Both the position numbers and the translations under genes were made by a program. Below are positions 16,889 through 25,939 of a DNA stretch of 40,824 bases, piece after piece. Position 1 is the first letter of the stretch. Every line of letters begins with the position of its first letter. The notes beneath the pieces were generated by a model. The model searched no databases, was not told the DNA's origin, and saw only the letters and a program-made list of their open reading frames with translations. This DNA is from Paludibacteraceae bacterium (GTDB lineage: Bacteria > Bacteroidota > Bacteroidia > Bacteroidales > Paludibacteraceae): NCBI GenBank assembly GCA_017384225.1, contig JAFNUD010000097.1, forward strand, positions 1 to 40,824, read 5' to 3'.

Positions 16889-17614
16889 ATGGTCAATAGA
16901 TTGAGTAAAGCGCAAATAAAGTTGGTTCGTAGCTTGCAGAACAAAAAAACAAGAGACGAATTACAACTCTTCGTTGCAGAAGGAAATAAATGCATCAACG
17001 ATTTGGAAGGTACATTTGCATTGCGATTGAAAATCACATTGGATAATGCTACCCCTACAGAAATAGCTCAGATGTCATCACTTCGCACCCCACCAGGTGT
17101 GATTGCTGTGTTTGAAAAGGCAAAACAGCAAGCTATAGACTTTTCAACTAACAGGCTGATATTAGCATTAGATGGCATACAAGATCCGGGTAATTTAGGT
17201 ACGATCATTCGCACCTGCGATTGGTTTGGTATTTACGATATTATATGCTCAAAAGATACAGCAGATTGTTATAATCCAAAAGTGGTACAGGCCACAATGG
17301 GAGCGCTAGCTCGTGTTAGGATGCATTACGTAGATGATCTTCCTCAGATGCTATCTGATTTTAAAGATGCAAACTACCCTATTTACGGAACATTATTAGA
17401 AGGAAATAATATGTATGCGCCCAATAGTATTCCCAACAAAGAATTTGGTATAATTGTCATGGGTAATGAGGGAAATGGTATATCCCCAGCTATACGCGAG
17501 GTGCTTACACACACACTACTTATTCCATCCTACAACACCAATAACACATCTGAGAGTCTAAACGTAAGCATTGCTACGGCTATCATACTGGCGGAATTTC
17601 GCCGTCCTATTTAA
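16889..17614 (+). CDS. TrmH/SpoU-family RNA 2'-O-methyltransferase
   Basis: A 241-residue SPOUT enzyme predicted to methylate a ribose 2'-OH of rRNA or tRNA using SAM. The N-terminal substrate-binding domain begins MVNRLSKAQIKLVRSLQNKK and carries the usual FVAEGNK. The knotted catalytic domain has motif 1 LDGIQDPGNLGTIIRTCDWF (with the catalytic Arg and Asn), motif 2 IVMGNEGNGIS (about 188-198) and motif 3 IPSYNTNNTSESLNVSIATA. The open frame extends upstream to 16763, but that would cross the promoter; ATG 16889 gives the family N-terminus. Which RNA is the target (RlmB-like or TrmH-like) cannot be told. The GDPD gene follows 20 bp downstream. Confidence 0.93.
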   Translation: MVNRLSKAQIKLVRSLQNKKTRDELQLFVAEGNKCINDLEGTFALRLKITLDNATPTEIAQMSSLRTPPGVIAVFEKAKQQAIDFSTNRLILALDGIQDPGNLGTIIRTCDWFGIYDIICSKDTADCYNPKVVQATMGALARVRMHYVDDLPQMLSDFKDANYPIYGTLLEGNNMYAPNSIPNKEFGIIVMGNEGNGISPAIREVLTHTLLIPSYNTNNTSESLNVSIATAIILAEFRRPI

Positions 17615-17634
17615 CTAATGCATTTACAAACATC

Positions 17635-19767
17635 ATGAAAAAAACAATTATTCTCTTATGCATAGCATGTATGGCTATTAACGCCTACGCTTGGAAGCCT
17701 CTCTTTGCTGGTCATCGTGGTAGTTACCGCGGAGTAGAAAACACCGAAGAGGCTATGTTTAATGGTATAAACCATTATGGATACACAGGACTTGAAATTG
17801 ATGTCAAAACCACCAGTGACGGAGCATATGTCTGCTGGCACGATGACGATCTCAATCGTGTAGGACATAATGTCAGTATTCCTAATAGCACCCTTGCTAC
17901 ACTCGAAGCACTCACACTCACGCAGACACGTGGTGGCGTACAATATACTGCCAAAATATGTACTGTAGATCGCTTTTTGGAAATTTGTAAAAACAACAAT
18001 ATATTCCCTATAATAGAACTAAAATGGGCAAACGGCATCAACAACAACGATATGAGTCGTTTTCCTGGTCTGTACGAACTGATTGAGAAACATGGTCTTG
18101 TAGAAGAAACACGCATCTTAACCTCCATGCAAAAATCCTTAGAGTATGTGCGTACTAATTATCCTGCATTGCAGTGTCAATACCTCTGCTACGAAGTGAC
18201 AGAGGGACGCTATCAGTGGTGTCTGCAATGGGGAATTACCCCAAGTGTACAAACGGGAGGATTGACCAAAACTATGGCACGCAGATGCCATGATGCAGGA
18301 ATGGAAGTAGCCTGTTGGACTGTTAATAGCGAGAGTTCCTATCTCCAACATGGAAATCTTGGATGTACTACAATGACGTGCGACTACCTCATGCCCGCAG
18401 ACATGCCAGAAATCGATGAAATAGATTGGGATGTGTTGGCACCTATTGCTCCTCTAACACAACTCTACATCACCCCTCTTTTCCATTACGCACAAACTGC
18501 AGGCAATCGTCCTGATAATTTTCCAACCACCACTGGAGGCAACTATACACAAGCACAAGAAGCTGCGTATATTGATGGTGTATTCTATGCTGCCGATTAC
18601 TATAATACAACGATCGTAGCTATAGACACTACAGGAAAGGTGTACGAGCCAGGATTAGTCGCATCGCGTCATGGTATTTGTCGCGATAATGTTGGTAATT
18701 TGATTATCCATAGTTCGGATGATAATTCTACTCCCAACCAACTTACTGTCTATAAAGCGGATGACAATACCGAGCACACGATTGCTTTCACACTCAACCA
18801 TAACGGACAAACCCACTTTCCGACAGCCAGTGGCGACATATTCTCCGAGGAAGGTGGATATGTGTATTTTTTTCCTAACAAACAGATGTTTGTAGAAGTA
18901 GTGAAGATTGCCAATGGTAAATTTGTCAATACGACATCGTTTCCTGTCAGTATCGAAGGCACTACTGCGGGCTATGTCATTCCCATCGACAACAATCCAG
19001 CTCACTTTATATACCAAGTCCGTAATCAGGGATATTATCTGTACAAAGGCGTTGATAAAGGAGCTTATTTCAACAGCGCAAGCAGCACTACGGCTCCTGC
19101 TCGTAATAGTTCTGTTGGTGGAGCATTCTTTCGCCTAAATAATCATGACATGCTGCTATACGCTTCGGGAAGCAACTATAATGGTGGATGGACCATCAGA
19201 GATATGACTTCTACTGAACAAACTCCTATGTACACACAACCCCCTCTCGGGACTGATGGCTACGACGGGAACGCATCAGTAGGAGCATTCTTTCAATGGG
19301 AACAACTCGATGATAATACCATCAACCTTTACGAATACTGCTTGGGAGCAGGTATTGCAGGATGGGAAATTAGTTCTGAACCGCATAAGATTCGCGTGAA
19401 AGAACTTACTATTTCTCCAACATCAATCACTGTAAACGTAGGCGATACAGCAACCATCACCGCTACTATTTTTCCTGAGAATGCTACAGACCAAGATATT
19501 ATTTGGAAAAACACGCCCACTAACCGCTATACTAAACTTAATAAAAACGGATTAAGTGCAACACTCACAAGTACCCGAGAAGGTTCTTATACCATAACTG
19601 CTACTTTAGGCAATTTTACTGCAGAAAGTAGGGTCACTTTTGTTAAATCAACAGATGTAGAGTCTCCCCATATCTATGCAGATCAAGCAAAAAAAATAAT
19701 TCAGAATCATCAACTATACATCAATCATAATAACAAGACATATAATTGTTTAGGACAAGAAAAATAA
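17635..19767 (+). CDS. Secreted glycerophosphodiester phosphodiesterase with C-terminal extension, Ig-like domain and sorting tail
   Basis: GDPDs cleave glycerophosphodiesters to glycerol-3-phosphate and an alcohol. The 710-residue protein has a signal peptide (MKKTIILLCIACMAINAYA), then a GDPD TIM barrel (about 22-260). Catalytic-site residues are visible: His27-Arg28 (AGHRG), Glu35-Asn36, Glu54/Asp56 (GLEIDV), His69-Asp70 (CWHDDD) and Glu128/Lys130 (IELKW). A region of about 290 residues that I do not recognise follows; its repeated strands suggest a propeller-like fold. A BIG2-like Ig domain comes next (about 590-670, ISPTSITVNVGDTATITATI). The C-terminal tail KKIIQNHQLYINHNNKTYN resembles short type IX secretion signals. 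Typical GDPDs are 250-350 residues, so this is a large fusion. The tail is shared with the next gene's product. Confidence 0.88.
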   Translation: MKKTIILLCIACMAINAYAWKPLFAGHRGSYRGVENTEEAMFNGINHYGYTGLEIDVKTTSDGAYVCWHDDDLNRVGHNVSIPNSTLATLEALTLTQTRGGVQYTAKICTVDRFLEICKNNNIFPIIELKWANGINNNDMSRFPGLYELIEKHGLVEETRILTSMQKSLEYVRTNYPALQCQYLCYEVTEGRYQWCLQWGITPSVQTGGLTKTMARRCHDAGMEVACWTVNSESSYLQHGNLGCTTMTCDYLMPADMPEIDEIDWDVLAPIAPLTQLYITPLFHYAQTAGNRPDNFPTTTGGNYTQAQEAAYIDGVFYAADYYNTTIVAIDTTGKVYEPGLVASRHGICRDNVGNLIIHSSDDNSTPNQLTVYKADDNTEHTIAFTLNHNGQTHFPTASGDIFSEEGGYVYFFPNKQMFVEVVKIANGKFVNTTSFPVSIEGTTAGYVIPIDNNPAHFIYQVRNQGYYLYKGVDKGAYFNSASSTTAPARNSSVGGAFFRLNNHDMLLYASGSNYNGGWTIRDMTSTEQTPMYTQPPLGTDGYDGNASVGAFFQWEQLDDNTINLYEYCLGAGIAGWEISSEPHKIRVKELTISPTSITVNVGDTATITATIFPENATDQDIIWKNTPTNRYTKLNKNGLSATLTSTREGSYTITATLGNFTAESRVTFVKSTDVESPHIYADQAKKIIQNHQLYINHNNKTYNCLGQEK

Positions 19768-19789
19768 CTTGTATAAAAAACACCGCATT

Positions 19790-21790
19790 ATGAGAATAGT
19801 AATATCATTTTTATGTTTATTATTGGCTATCCCTGTATCCTTTGCAGGTATCACTACCTATACATTTACGTCCATTGATTGGAATAGTCAAGTGGGTGCT
19901 ACCAAGTGTGATGGTAAGACGGACGGATGGGTATGCGACAAGGAAGCACACTCCTATTCCTATGGTAATACCGATGCGCAAGGGCGTCCTTATAGTCGAG
20001 GTGTGAGTGTAAAAACCAGCACTTCGGGAGCAGGTGCTACATCTGTGGTGACTTTCGAAGGTGTGCGAAGTATAGATGTCAACTTCTGCCAAAATGCTTC
20101 GAAGGGAAAAGGCAGCATTTTTGTGCAAGTAGGTGATAACACATCCTACGAACTGACCATCAATCGTCCGCCTAAAGGAGTAGGACAATACAATCGCGAT
20201 ACTACCCTACTGCTGTCCAATGCCGAGACAGGAAAAATATGCTTTTGGGTAACGTGTACAGAGAATGCCATCAACATTAACACCCTTACTATTCATAGTA
20301 GCAATGGCGGTTCGTCGCCTTTCACAACCGACACCTATCAATTGGTAACACATATTGATCAACTCCAAGATTCCGACCAAATTATCATTGGCGTACACAA
20401 CTCTGACGTGATTAATATCATGGGTTATTTCGATGAATCCATCTCATCTAACAACATACACGCCATACGTGGTCAATATTCTGAAGACCGCACGCAGGTT
20501 GCAGCCAACGACAATGCTATCTACACCCTGCACAAAACTGAACTTAATGGTGAATCGGCGTTCTATATTGAGGATAATATCCGCTATGAGTGTGCCTATC
20601 TCGTGGCCAATGGCGGACAAACAAAAAACAAACTGGCCCTATGGGATAAACTCTACGACCAAAACACCTATGGTTATTATGGTTATTGGGATATCCATGT
20701 TGCCCAAGATGGTGAAGCCACCATTATGAATTTGGGTAATAGTAAGGGAAAATACCTGCAATATAACGCAAGTAATAATCCGCCGCTCTTTGGTTGCTAT
20801 ACTGACTTAAGTCAGACTCCTGTATGCATCTATCGCCGTGTAGAAGCATTGGGCGATACTGTGGCCATTGTCGCACCGCTCACGAATTTCGGGACCGTAT
20901 TGCTCAGCAAAGGTGTTGCTGCGGGTAAACAAACAATTATGGTAAATGCCAACCGCCTCACGGAAGATATTTCCGTCTCGCTCAAGCATGGTGCGCCTTT
21001 CCAGTTATCCACGACAAGTTTAGACCGCGACGGAGGACAACTTACCATCTCTTATCAAGTGGAATTAGGTGGCAATTATATTGATACTCTGATCCTTACC
21101 AGTGGCGATATTGTCTGCGAAGCACCTATTATATTGCGTGCCGTAGCGCCTATCACTGTCAGTCAAGCCGTGCAATCTGCCGACTTCGAGACGGTATATT
21201 TAGATTCGGTAATTGTAACCAAAAAGTATGATTCTTATATTTTCGTTCGCGATCATACGGGCTCGATGTTGATTTACGATACGGGCGATGGTACTGGTCA
21301 ACGCTATGGTGAGGGGTTGGCTAACGGACACGTTCTCCGACAAGTAGTAGGACGCTTCCGCAACTACTATGGTGTGCCTGAACTATCTCCTACCCAAGCA
21401 TGGAAAGTAGATAAGGACAAAGTGGCATGTCTGCCCGAACTTATTAGCACGACCATCGATTCTGCAGATGTTTGCCGATATATCCGCATTGAGAATGTCA
21501 CAATTGATGAATACGATATGGCATCATCGCCATCTATCTGTTCGATTAGGGCAGTAGATGCTTTCAATACGGGACTTCTTACCGAACTTCCTACCCAATT
21601 GGATGCTGTGGTGATGTGGTCGTGGAATGAATTACAATTGTGGTGCGTACGACAAGAAGTTAATTCATACACAGGTATTGATCATATAACCAATGCTCAT
21701 CCACAAACGATTCAAAAACGTATTATTAACAACCAGTTGGTAATACAAGTTGATAATAATACATATACTGTTTTAGGTACAAAATTATAA
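19790..21790 (+). CDS. Secreted multidomain protein with OB-fold (DUF6359-like) and C-terminal sorting tail
   Basis: A 666-residue protein of unknown function. Signal peptide MRIVISFLCLLLAIPVSFAG supports ATG 19790; the open frame could begin at a TTG at 19769. Residues about 20-160 form a beta-rich module. Residues about 175-350 resemble a lectin-like module common in Bacteroidales secreted proteins (YQLVTHIDQLQDSDQIIIGV ... GKYLQYNASNNPPLFGCYT ... ICIYRR-like end). A beta-sandwich follows at about 360-450. Residues about 455-620 look like the OB-fold DUF6359 (VYLDSVIVTKKYDSYIFVRD, then VVGRFRNYYGVPEL). The end, KRIINNQLVIQVDNNTYTV plus LGTKL, matches the tail of the GDPD before it. It lies 22 bp after the GDPD gene and 9 bp before the aminotransferase gene. 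Probably exported to the surface by type IX secretion; no catalytic motif is seen. Confidence 0.75.
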   Translation: MRIVISFLCLLLAIPVSFAGITTYTFTSIDWNSQVGATKCDGKTDGWVCDKEAHSYSYGNTDAQGRPYSRGVSVKTSTSGAGATSVVTFEGVRSIDVNFCQNASKGKGSIFVQVGDNTSYELTINRPPKGVGQYNRDTTLLLSNAETGKICFWVTCTENAININTLTIHSSNGGSSPFTTDTYQLVTHIDQLQDSDQIIIGVHNSDVINIMGYFDESISSNNIHAIRGQYSEDRTQVAANDNAIYTLHKTELNGESAFYIEDNIRYECAYLVANGGQTKNKLALWDKLYDQNTYGYYGYWDIHVAQDGEATIMNLGNSKGKYLQYNASNNPPLFGCYTDLSQTPVCIYRRVEALGDTVAIVAPLTNFGTVLLSKGVAAGKQTIMVNANRLTEDISVSLKHGAPFQLSTTSLDRDGGQLTISYQVELGGNYIDTLILTSGDIVCEAPIILRAVAPITVSQAVQSADFETVYLDSVIVTKKYDSYIFVRDHTGSMLIYDTGDGTGQRYGEGLANGHVLRQVVGRFRNYYGVPELSPTQAWKVDKDKVACLPELISTTIDSADVCRYIRIENVTIDEYDMASSPSICSIRAVDAFNTGLLTELPTQLDAVVMWSWNELQLWCVRQEVNSYTGIDHITNAHPQTIQKRIINNQLVIQVDNNTYTVLGTKL

Positions 21791-21799
21791 ACAAATCTT

Positions 21800-23005
21800 A
21801 TGAATATTTCCAAACGAATTGCTGCGCTCGAAGAGTCGCAAACCTTGCAAGTGGCTGCATTATGCCAACAACTCCGTGCAGAAGGAGTAGATGTGATTGG
21901 TCTATCCCTGGGCGAGCCCGATTTTCCAGCTCCTGCACATGTCAAACAAGCAGCCATAGATGCTATCAACAACGACATCTCGCATTATGGTCCCACTCCT
22001 GGTTTCCCAGCATTGCGTCAAGCCATTGCTGATACCATCAATAAGGATATCAAAGACTATCCTGTCAAACCATACAATGCAAATGAGATCATAGTGTCTG
22101 TAGGTGCTAAACAAGCCATCTGCAATGCTATCGAAGTCCTGATTGGTCCTGACGACGAGGTGATTATCCCTACTCCTTCATGGGTAAGTTATGTAGAAAT
22201 GGTAAAGATAGCACAAGGTAAGAGTGTTTTGGTAAAAACTACCATGGAAAACAATTTCTGCATTACTGCAGAGCAATTGGAAGCTGCAATCACACCTAAA
22301 ACGAAACTGCTCATGCTTTGTTCTCCGAATAACCCTACAGGCTCTGTTTATGCATTGGATAATCTCAAAGCGATTGTTGAGGTACTTGTGAAGCATCCAC
22401 AAGTGGTGGTGTTGGCCGATGAGATTTACCAGCACATCCTCTATACGGGCAAGCACGAGACATTGGCGCAGTTCCCTGAGATTGAGGATCGTCTTATTGT
22501 TATCAATGGTGTAAGCAAAGCATTTGCCATGACGGGCTACCGTATTGGTTGGTTGGCATGCCATAACAAAGACCTCATTACTGCCGTTAAACGCCTTCAA
22601 GGTCAGATGATTACATGTGCTACTACAATCGCACAAAAAGCCGCTGAAGCTGCATATACAGGACCACAAGAATGTGTAGAAGAAATGCGTCAAGCGTTTG
22701 AACGACGCCGTGACCTTATTTTGGGACTCGCCAGAGAAATTGAGGGTATGAAAGTCTTGGAGCCACAAGGAGCGTTCTATCTGTTCCCCGATGTATCAGC
22801 GTTCTTTGGTAAGAAATACAATGGTAAAACCATCAGCAATGCGGATGAACTCGTTACTTACTTGCTGCAAGAAGCACATGTCGCATGCGTTTCGGGTAGT
22901 GCCTTTGGCGAGGATAATTGCATCCGATTCTCGTATGCCACCAGCGAAGAGTTGATTACTGAAGCTATGACGCGCATGAAGGAAGCATTGGAAAAATTGC
23001 AATAA
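21800..23005 (+). CDS. Aspartate aminotransferase (class I/II, PLP-dependent)
   Basis: Transfers the amino group between aspartate and 2-oxoglutarate in the cytoplasm. The 401-residue product shows the subfamily I-gamma pattern: GLSLGEPDFPAPAHVKQAA near the start, ISHYGPTPGFPALRQAIA, PTPSWVSYVEM, LCSPNNPTGSVY, DEIYQHILY, and the PLP-lysine motif NGVSKAFAMTGYRIGW. Length is typical of Bacteroidales AspAT. Prephenate or other keto acid specificity cannot be excluded from sequence. It is 9 bp after the secreted OB-fold gene, an unexpected partner, and likely co-transcribed with it. The following gene has its own promoter. Confidence 0.93.
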   Translation: MNISKRIAALEESQTLQVAALCQQLRAEGVDVIGLSLGEPDFPAPAHVKQAAIDAINNDISHYGPTPGFPALRQAIADTINKDIKDYPVKPYNANEIIVSVGAKQAICNAIEVLIGPDDEVIIPTPSWVSYVEMVKIAQGKSVLVKTTMENNFCITAEQLEAAITPKTKLLMLCSPNNPTGSVYALDNLKAIVEVLVKHPQVVVLADEIYQHILYTGKHETLAQFPEIEDRLIVINGVSKAFAMTGYRIGWLACHNKDLITAVKRLQGQMITCATTIAQKAAEAAYTGPQECVEEMRQAFERRRDLILGLAREIEGMKVLEPQGAFYLFPDVSAFFGKKYNGKTISNADELVTYLLQEAHVACVSGSAFGEDNCIRFSYATSEELITEAMTRMKEALEKLQ

Positions 23006-23008
23006 ATA

Positions 23009-23040
23009 TTTGGTCATTAAAAAAAAAAGTCGTATCTTTG
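23009..23040 (+). promoter_or_regulatory. Promoter of the small outer-membrane protein gene
   Basis: TTTG (23009-23012), 20 bp, TATCTTTG (23033-23040), with an A-tract in the spacer. It begins 3 bp after the aminotransferase stop. The leader is about 50 nt and very AT-rich, typical of strongly expressed Bacteroidetes genes. Confidence 0.82.
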
Positions 23041-23099
23041 CAACATATTTCTATTTGAAATAATAAATCTTAATTACTAACTATTAATCATTAATTATT

Positions 23100-23630
23100 A
23101 TGAAGAAAGTAATTCTTGTTGCCATTTTGGCAGTCGCAGGTTTTGTAGCAGTAGTAGCTCAACCACGCGCAATCGGTGTAAACCTCGGTTATGGCGTTGA
23201 TGTATCATATCAACACAGCATTGGTGAGTCTAATATGATTGACTTATCAGTAAATATTCCAGCATTCAATGGTATTGGTGTTACAGCTACTTATGACTGG
23301 ATAAATCCATTCAACACCGCTATTCCTTGGAACGAGAAAGGCGAGTGGAACTGGAGTCTTGGTGTAGGTGCTGGTGTGGGTGTATATAATCCTTTCCGCA
23401 CTCTAAGTGCAGTTAATGAACAAGGAGAACTGGTTAAAGAATGGGCTGGTAAGATTTATGCAGGTGCAGTAGGTCACGTAGGAGTTGAGTATAATTTCTG
23501 GTTTCCATTGCAATTATCTGTTGACTATCGTCCTAACATCGGTGTTGCTATAGCAAGTGATGGTGGTTTCATGTTTAATGGTATTGGTCTTTTCAGCGGT
23601 ATCACACTCGGTGTTCGCTATCTATTCTAA
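23100..23630 (+). CDS. Small outer-membrane beta-barrel protein (putative)
   Basis: A 176-residue protein with signal peptide MKKVILVAILAVAGFVAVVAQ. About eight amphipathic strands follow (for example AIGVNLGYGVDVSYQHSIG, MIDLSVNIPAFNGIGVTATY, WNWSLGVGAGVGVYN, AGAVGHVGVEYNF, PLQLSVDYRPNIGVA). It ends SGITLGVRYLF, with the C-terminal aromatic residue used in barrel assembly. This fits a small OmpA/OmpW-like 8-stranded barrel with no periplasmic domain. Function is unknown. A strong own promoter suggests abundant expression. The tex gene follows only 5 bp later and may be read from the same promoter. Confidence 0.8.
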   Translation: MKKVILVAILAVAGFVAVVAQPRAIGVNLGYGVDVSYQHSIGESNMIDLSVNIPAFNGIGVTATYDWINPFNTAIPWNEKGEWNWSLGVGAGVGVYNPFRTLSAVNEQGELVKEWAGKIYAGAVGHVGVEYNFWFPLQLSVDYRPNIGVAIASDGGFMFNGIGLFSGITLGVRYLF

Positions 23631-23635
23631 TCCGT

Positions 23636-25792
23636 ATGACTGATTTTTCGAAATTAATTTCGTCACGTATTGGAGTGGCTGCTACGCAAGTGGCAGCCAC
23701 TATTGCATTGCTCAACGAAAACGCGACTATTCCCTTTATTGCCCGCTATCGTAAAGAGCGTACAGGTAGTTTGGATGAGGTGCAAATCAGCAATATCGCT
23801 GATGAATATCATCGTTTTTTAGAACTCGATGAGCGTAAAAACACTATCCTACATACCATTGAAGAACAGGGCAAACTGACCGCCGAACTACGCCAACGCA
23901 TTGAGCAGTCATGGGATAGCACAGAGCTCGAGGACATCTACCTACCCTACAAACCCCACCGCAAGACACGCGCAGATGTAGCGCGCGAGCAAGGATTAGA
24001 GCCTTTAGCTATGGCTATTTTTGCGCAAAAACGAGAAGGCGAAGAGGCTATTAGGCGATTGGGCAAAGAGCGAGAAGAAGCGCTACAAGGTGCACGCGAT
24101 ATTATTGCCGAATGGATTAGCCAAGACGAGAAGGCTCGCCAGAATATCCGTCGCGAGTTCTCATATTCGGCTATCATTACCACCAAAGTGATCAAGGGCA
24201 AAGAGAGCGAGGTAGAAGCACAGAAATACAAAGACTATTTTGCTATCAGCGAACCACTTCGCCGTATCACCTCTCACCGTCTGTTGGCTATTCGTAGAGC
24301 GGAGAGCGAGGGCTATATCCGTGTGGATATCTCACCCGACCGCGAGAAGGCATTGGATAAACTGGCATATCAGTTTCTTCATTCCAACAGCGATGCGTCC
24401 TACCAAGTGGAATTGGCTATGGAGGATAGTTATAAACGCTTGCTCAAACCTTCCATTGAAACAGAGTTTGCTGCGAGCAGTAAGGAAAAGGCAGATACAG
24501 AAGCCATTCGCGTATTTGCAGACAACCTGCGCCAACTGCTATTGGAATCTCCACTCGGACAGAAGCGAGTACTAGCGCTTGATCCTGGTTTTCGCACAGG
24601 ATGTAAATTGGTAATCCTATCCGCACAAGGCGATTTGCTCAAGCATACGGTTGTTTTCCTCAATACAAAGCAGGCTACCGACACGATTCTGCAACTCATT
24701 CTGCAATACCAGATTGAGGCTATTGCTATCGGCAACGGTACTGCCTCCCGCGAAACAGAACAGATGGTACGTGTGGCTATTGAGAATTATGAATTAAGAA
24801 TTAAGAATAGTACGACAAGTCAAAATTTAAACTGCAAAAGTCAGAATTCCCCTCAGGTTTTTGTAGTTAGTGAGAGTGGAGCTTCGGTCTATTCTGCCAG
24901 CAAAATTGCGCGTGAGGAGTTTCCCGATGAGGATGTGACAGTGCGTGGTGCGGTGTCTATAGGCAGACGCCTTATGGATCCGTTGGCGGAATTAGTGAAG
25001 ATTGATCCTAAATCAATTGGTGTAGGGCAATACCAGCATGATGTCAACCAATCGCGCTTAGCAGAATCGCTTCAGCAAACAGTAGAGAGCGTGGTCAATC
25101 ACGTGGGAGTGGATGTCAATACTGCCAGTAAGCATATCCTAACGTATATATCTGGTTTAGGTCCTGCATTAGCACAGAATATTGTAAACTATCGCAGCGA
25201 ACACGGAGCATTCACTTGCAGAAAAGACCTGCTGAAAGTGCCTAAGATGGGCGCCAAGACCTATGAGCAGGCAGCGGGTTTCTTGCGTGTGACCAACTCT
25301 GCGATGCCATTGGATAATTCCGCTGTGCATCCTGAGAGTTATCCTATCGTGGAACGTATGGCAAAAGACTTGGGTTGTAAGGTAAGCGACCTCATGAGCC
25401 GTGCAGACTTGCGACAAAAGATAGATCTAAAGCACTATGTCACCGACCAAGTAGGTATGCCTACCCTCATGGATATCCTCAGCGAATTGGAAAAACCAAG
25501 TCGTGATCCAAGAACACAAATCGAGGAGTTTCATTTCGAAGAGACGGTGCATACTATAGATGATTTGAAAGTGGGAATGGTACTCCCTGGTATCATTACG
25601 AACATATCCAATTTTGGTGCGTTCTGCGATGTCGGTGTGCACAAAGACGGACTGATTCATATCTCCGAGATGGGCAATCGGCGTATCAGTAACCCCAGCG
25701 AAGTGGTTCGTTTGCACCAACATGTGCGTGTACGCGTGATAGATATTGATCACGCACGCGGACGCATACAACTATCGCTAAAACAGGTATAA
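23636..25792 (+). CDS. tex: Tex-family RNA-binding transcription accessory protein, with in-frame insertion
   Basis: A 718-residue Tex/YhgF protein. It has an N-terminal helical region (RIGVAATQVAATIALLNENA, PFIARYRKERTGSLDE), a YqgF/RNase H-like domain (about 315-450, VLALDPGFRTGCKLVIL, AIGNGTASRETEQ), helix-hairpin-helix repeats (about 490-560, GLGPALAQNIVNYRSEHGAF) and a C-terminal S1 domain (about 645-715, GMVLPGIITNISNFGAFCDV). Tex associates with transcription and affects gene expression. Oddity: between the ETEQ strand and VVSESGASVYSAS there are about 18-24 extra residues (ENYELRIKNSTTSQN...; codons from 24782). They are encoded by AT-rich repeat DNA like that at 12646-12669. The reading frame is intact, so the protein is probably functional. 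It lies 5 bp after the barrel gene. Confidence 0.94.
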   Translation: MTDFSKLISSRIGVAATQVAATIALLNENATIPFIARYRKERTGSLDEVQISNIADEYHRFLELDERKNTILHTIEEQGKLTAELRQRIEQSWDSTELEDIYLPYKPHRKTRADVAREQGLEPLAMAIFAQKREGEEAIRRLGKEREEALQGARDIIAEWISQDEKARQNIRREFSYSAIITTKVIKGKESEVEAQKYKDYFAISEPLRRITSHRLLAIRRAESEGYIRVDISPDREKALDKLAYQFLHSNSDASYQVELAMEDSYKRLLKPSIETEFAASSKEKADTEAIRVFADNLRQLLLESPLGQKRVLALDPGFRTGCKLVILSAQGDLLKHTVVFLNTKQATDTILQLILQYQIEAIAIGNGTASRETEQMVRVAIENYELRIKNSTTSQNLNCKSQNSPQVFVVSESGASVYSASKIAREEFPDEDVTVRGAVSIGRRLMDPLAELVKIDPKSIGVGQYQHDVNQSRLAESLQQTVESVVNHVGVDVNTASKHILTYISGLGPALAQNIVNYRSEHGAFTCRKDLLKVPKMGAKTYEQAAGFLRVTNSAMPLDNSAVHPESYPIVERMAKDLGCKVSDLMSRADLRQKIDLKHYVTDQVGMPTLMDILSELEKPSRDPRTQIEEFHFEETVHTIDDLKVGMVLPGIITNISNFGAFCDVGVHKDGLIHISEMGNRRISNPSEVVRLHQHVRVRVIDIDHARGRIQLSLKQV
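24785..24808 (+). repeat. AATTATGAATTAAG-type repeat inside tex
   Basis: AATTATGAATTAAG followed by AATTAAGAAT, encoding NYELRIKN in frame. It resembles the intergenic repeat at 12646-12669 and lies at a surface loop position of the YqgF domain. Confidence 0.65.
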
Positions 25793-25879
25793 TTTTCAAC
25801 CCAAAATCGAATAGGTCTATTCCCCATCAATCCGCAAGTCTGATTTTTTGTCCCCAAAAAAACACCGAATTATTACAAC

Positions 25880-25910
25880 ATCGGCTGATTCCTATGTGGA
25901 ATCAGCCGAT
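25880..25910. terminator. Hairpin between convergent tex and M3 peptidase genes
   Basis: A perfect 13-bp stem with loop TATGT sits midway between the two 3' ends. The flanks are AT-rich, but there is no long uninterrupted U-run on either strand, so it may stop transcription from both sides or mainly protect 3' ends. Confidence 0.7.
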
Positions 25911-25939
25911 TATTATATCTTTGCATCATTATTGATAGA

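Noticed and set aside
25916-25923. TATCTTTG promoter-like box on the plus strand after the tex-M3 hairpin
   Set aside because: No TTTG box at the right spacing, and only antisense DNA of the peptidase gene lies downstream.
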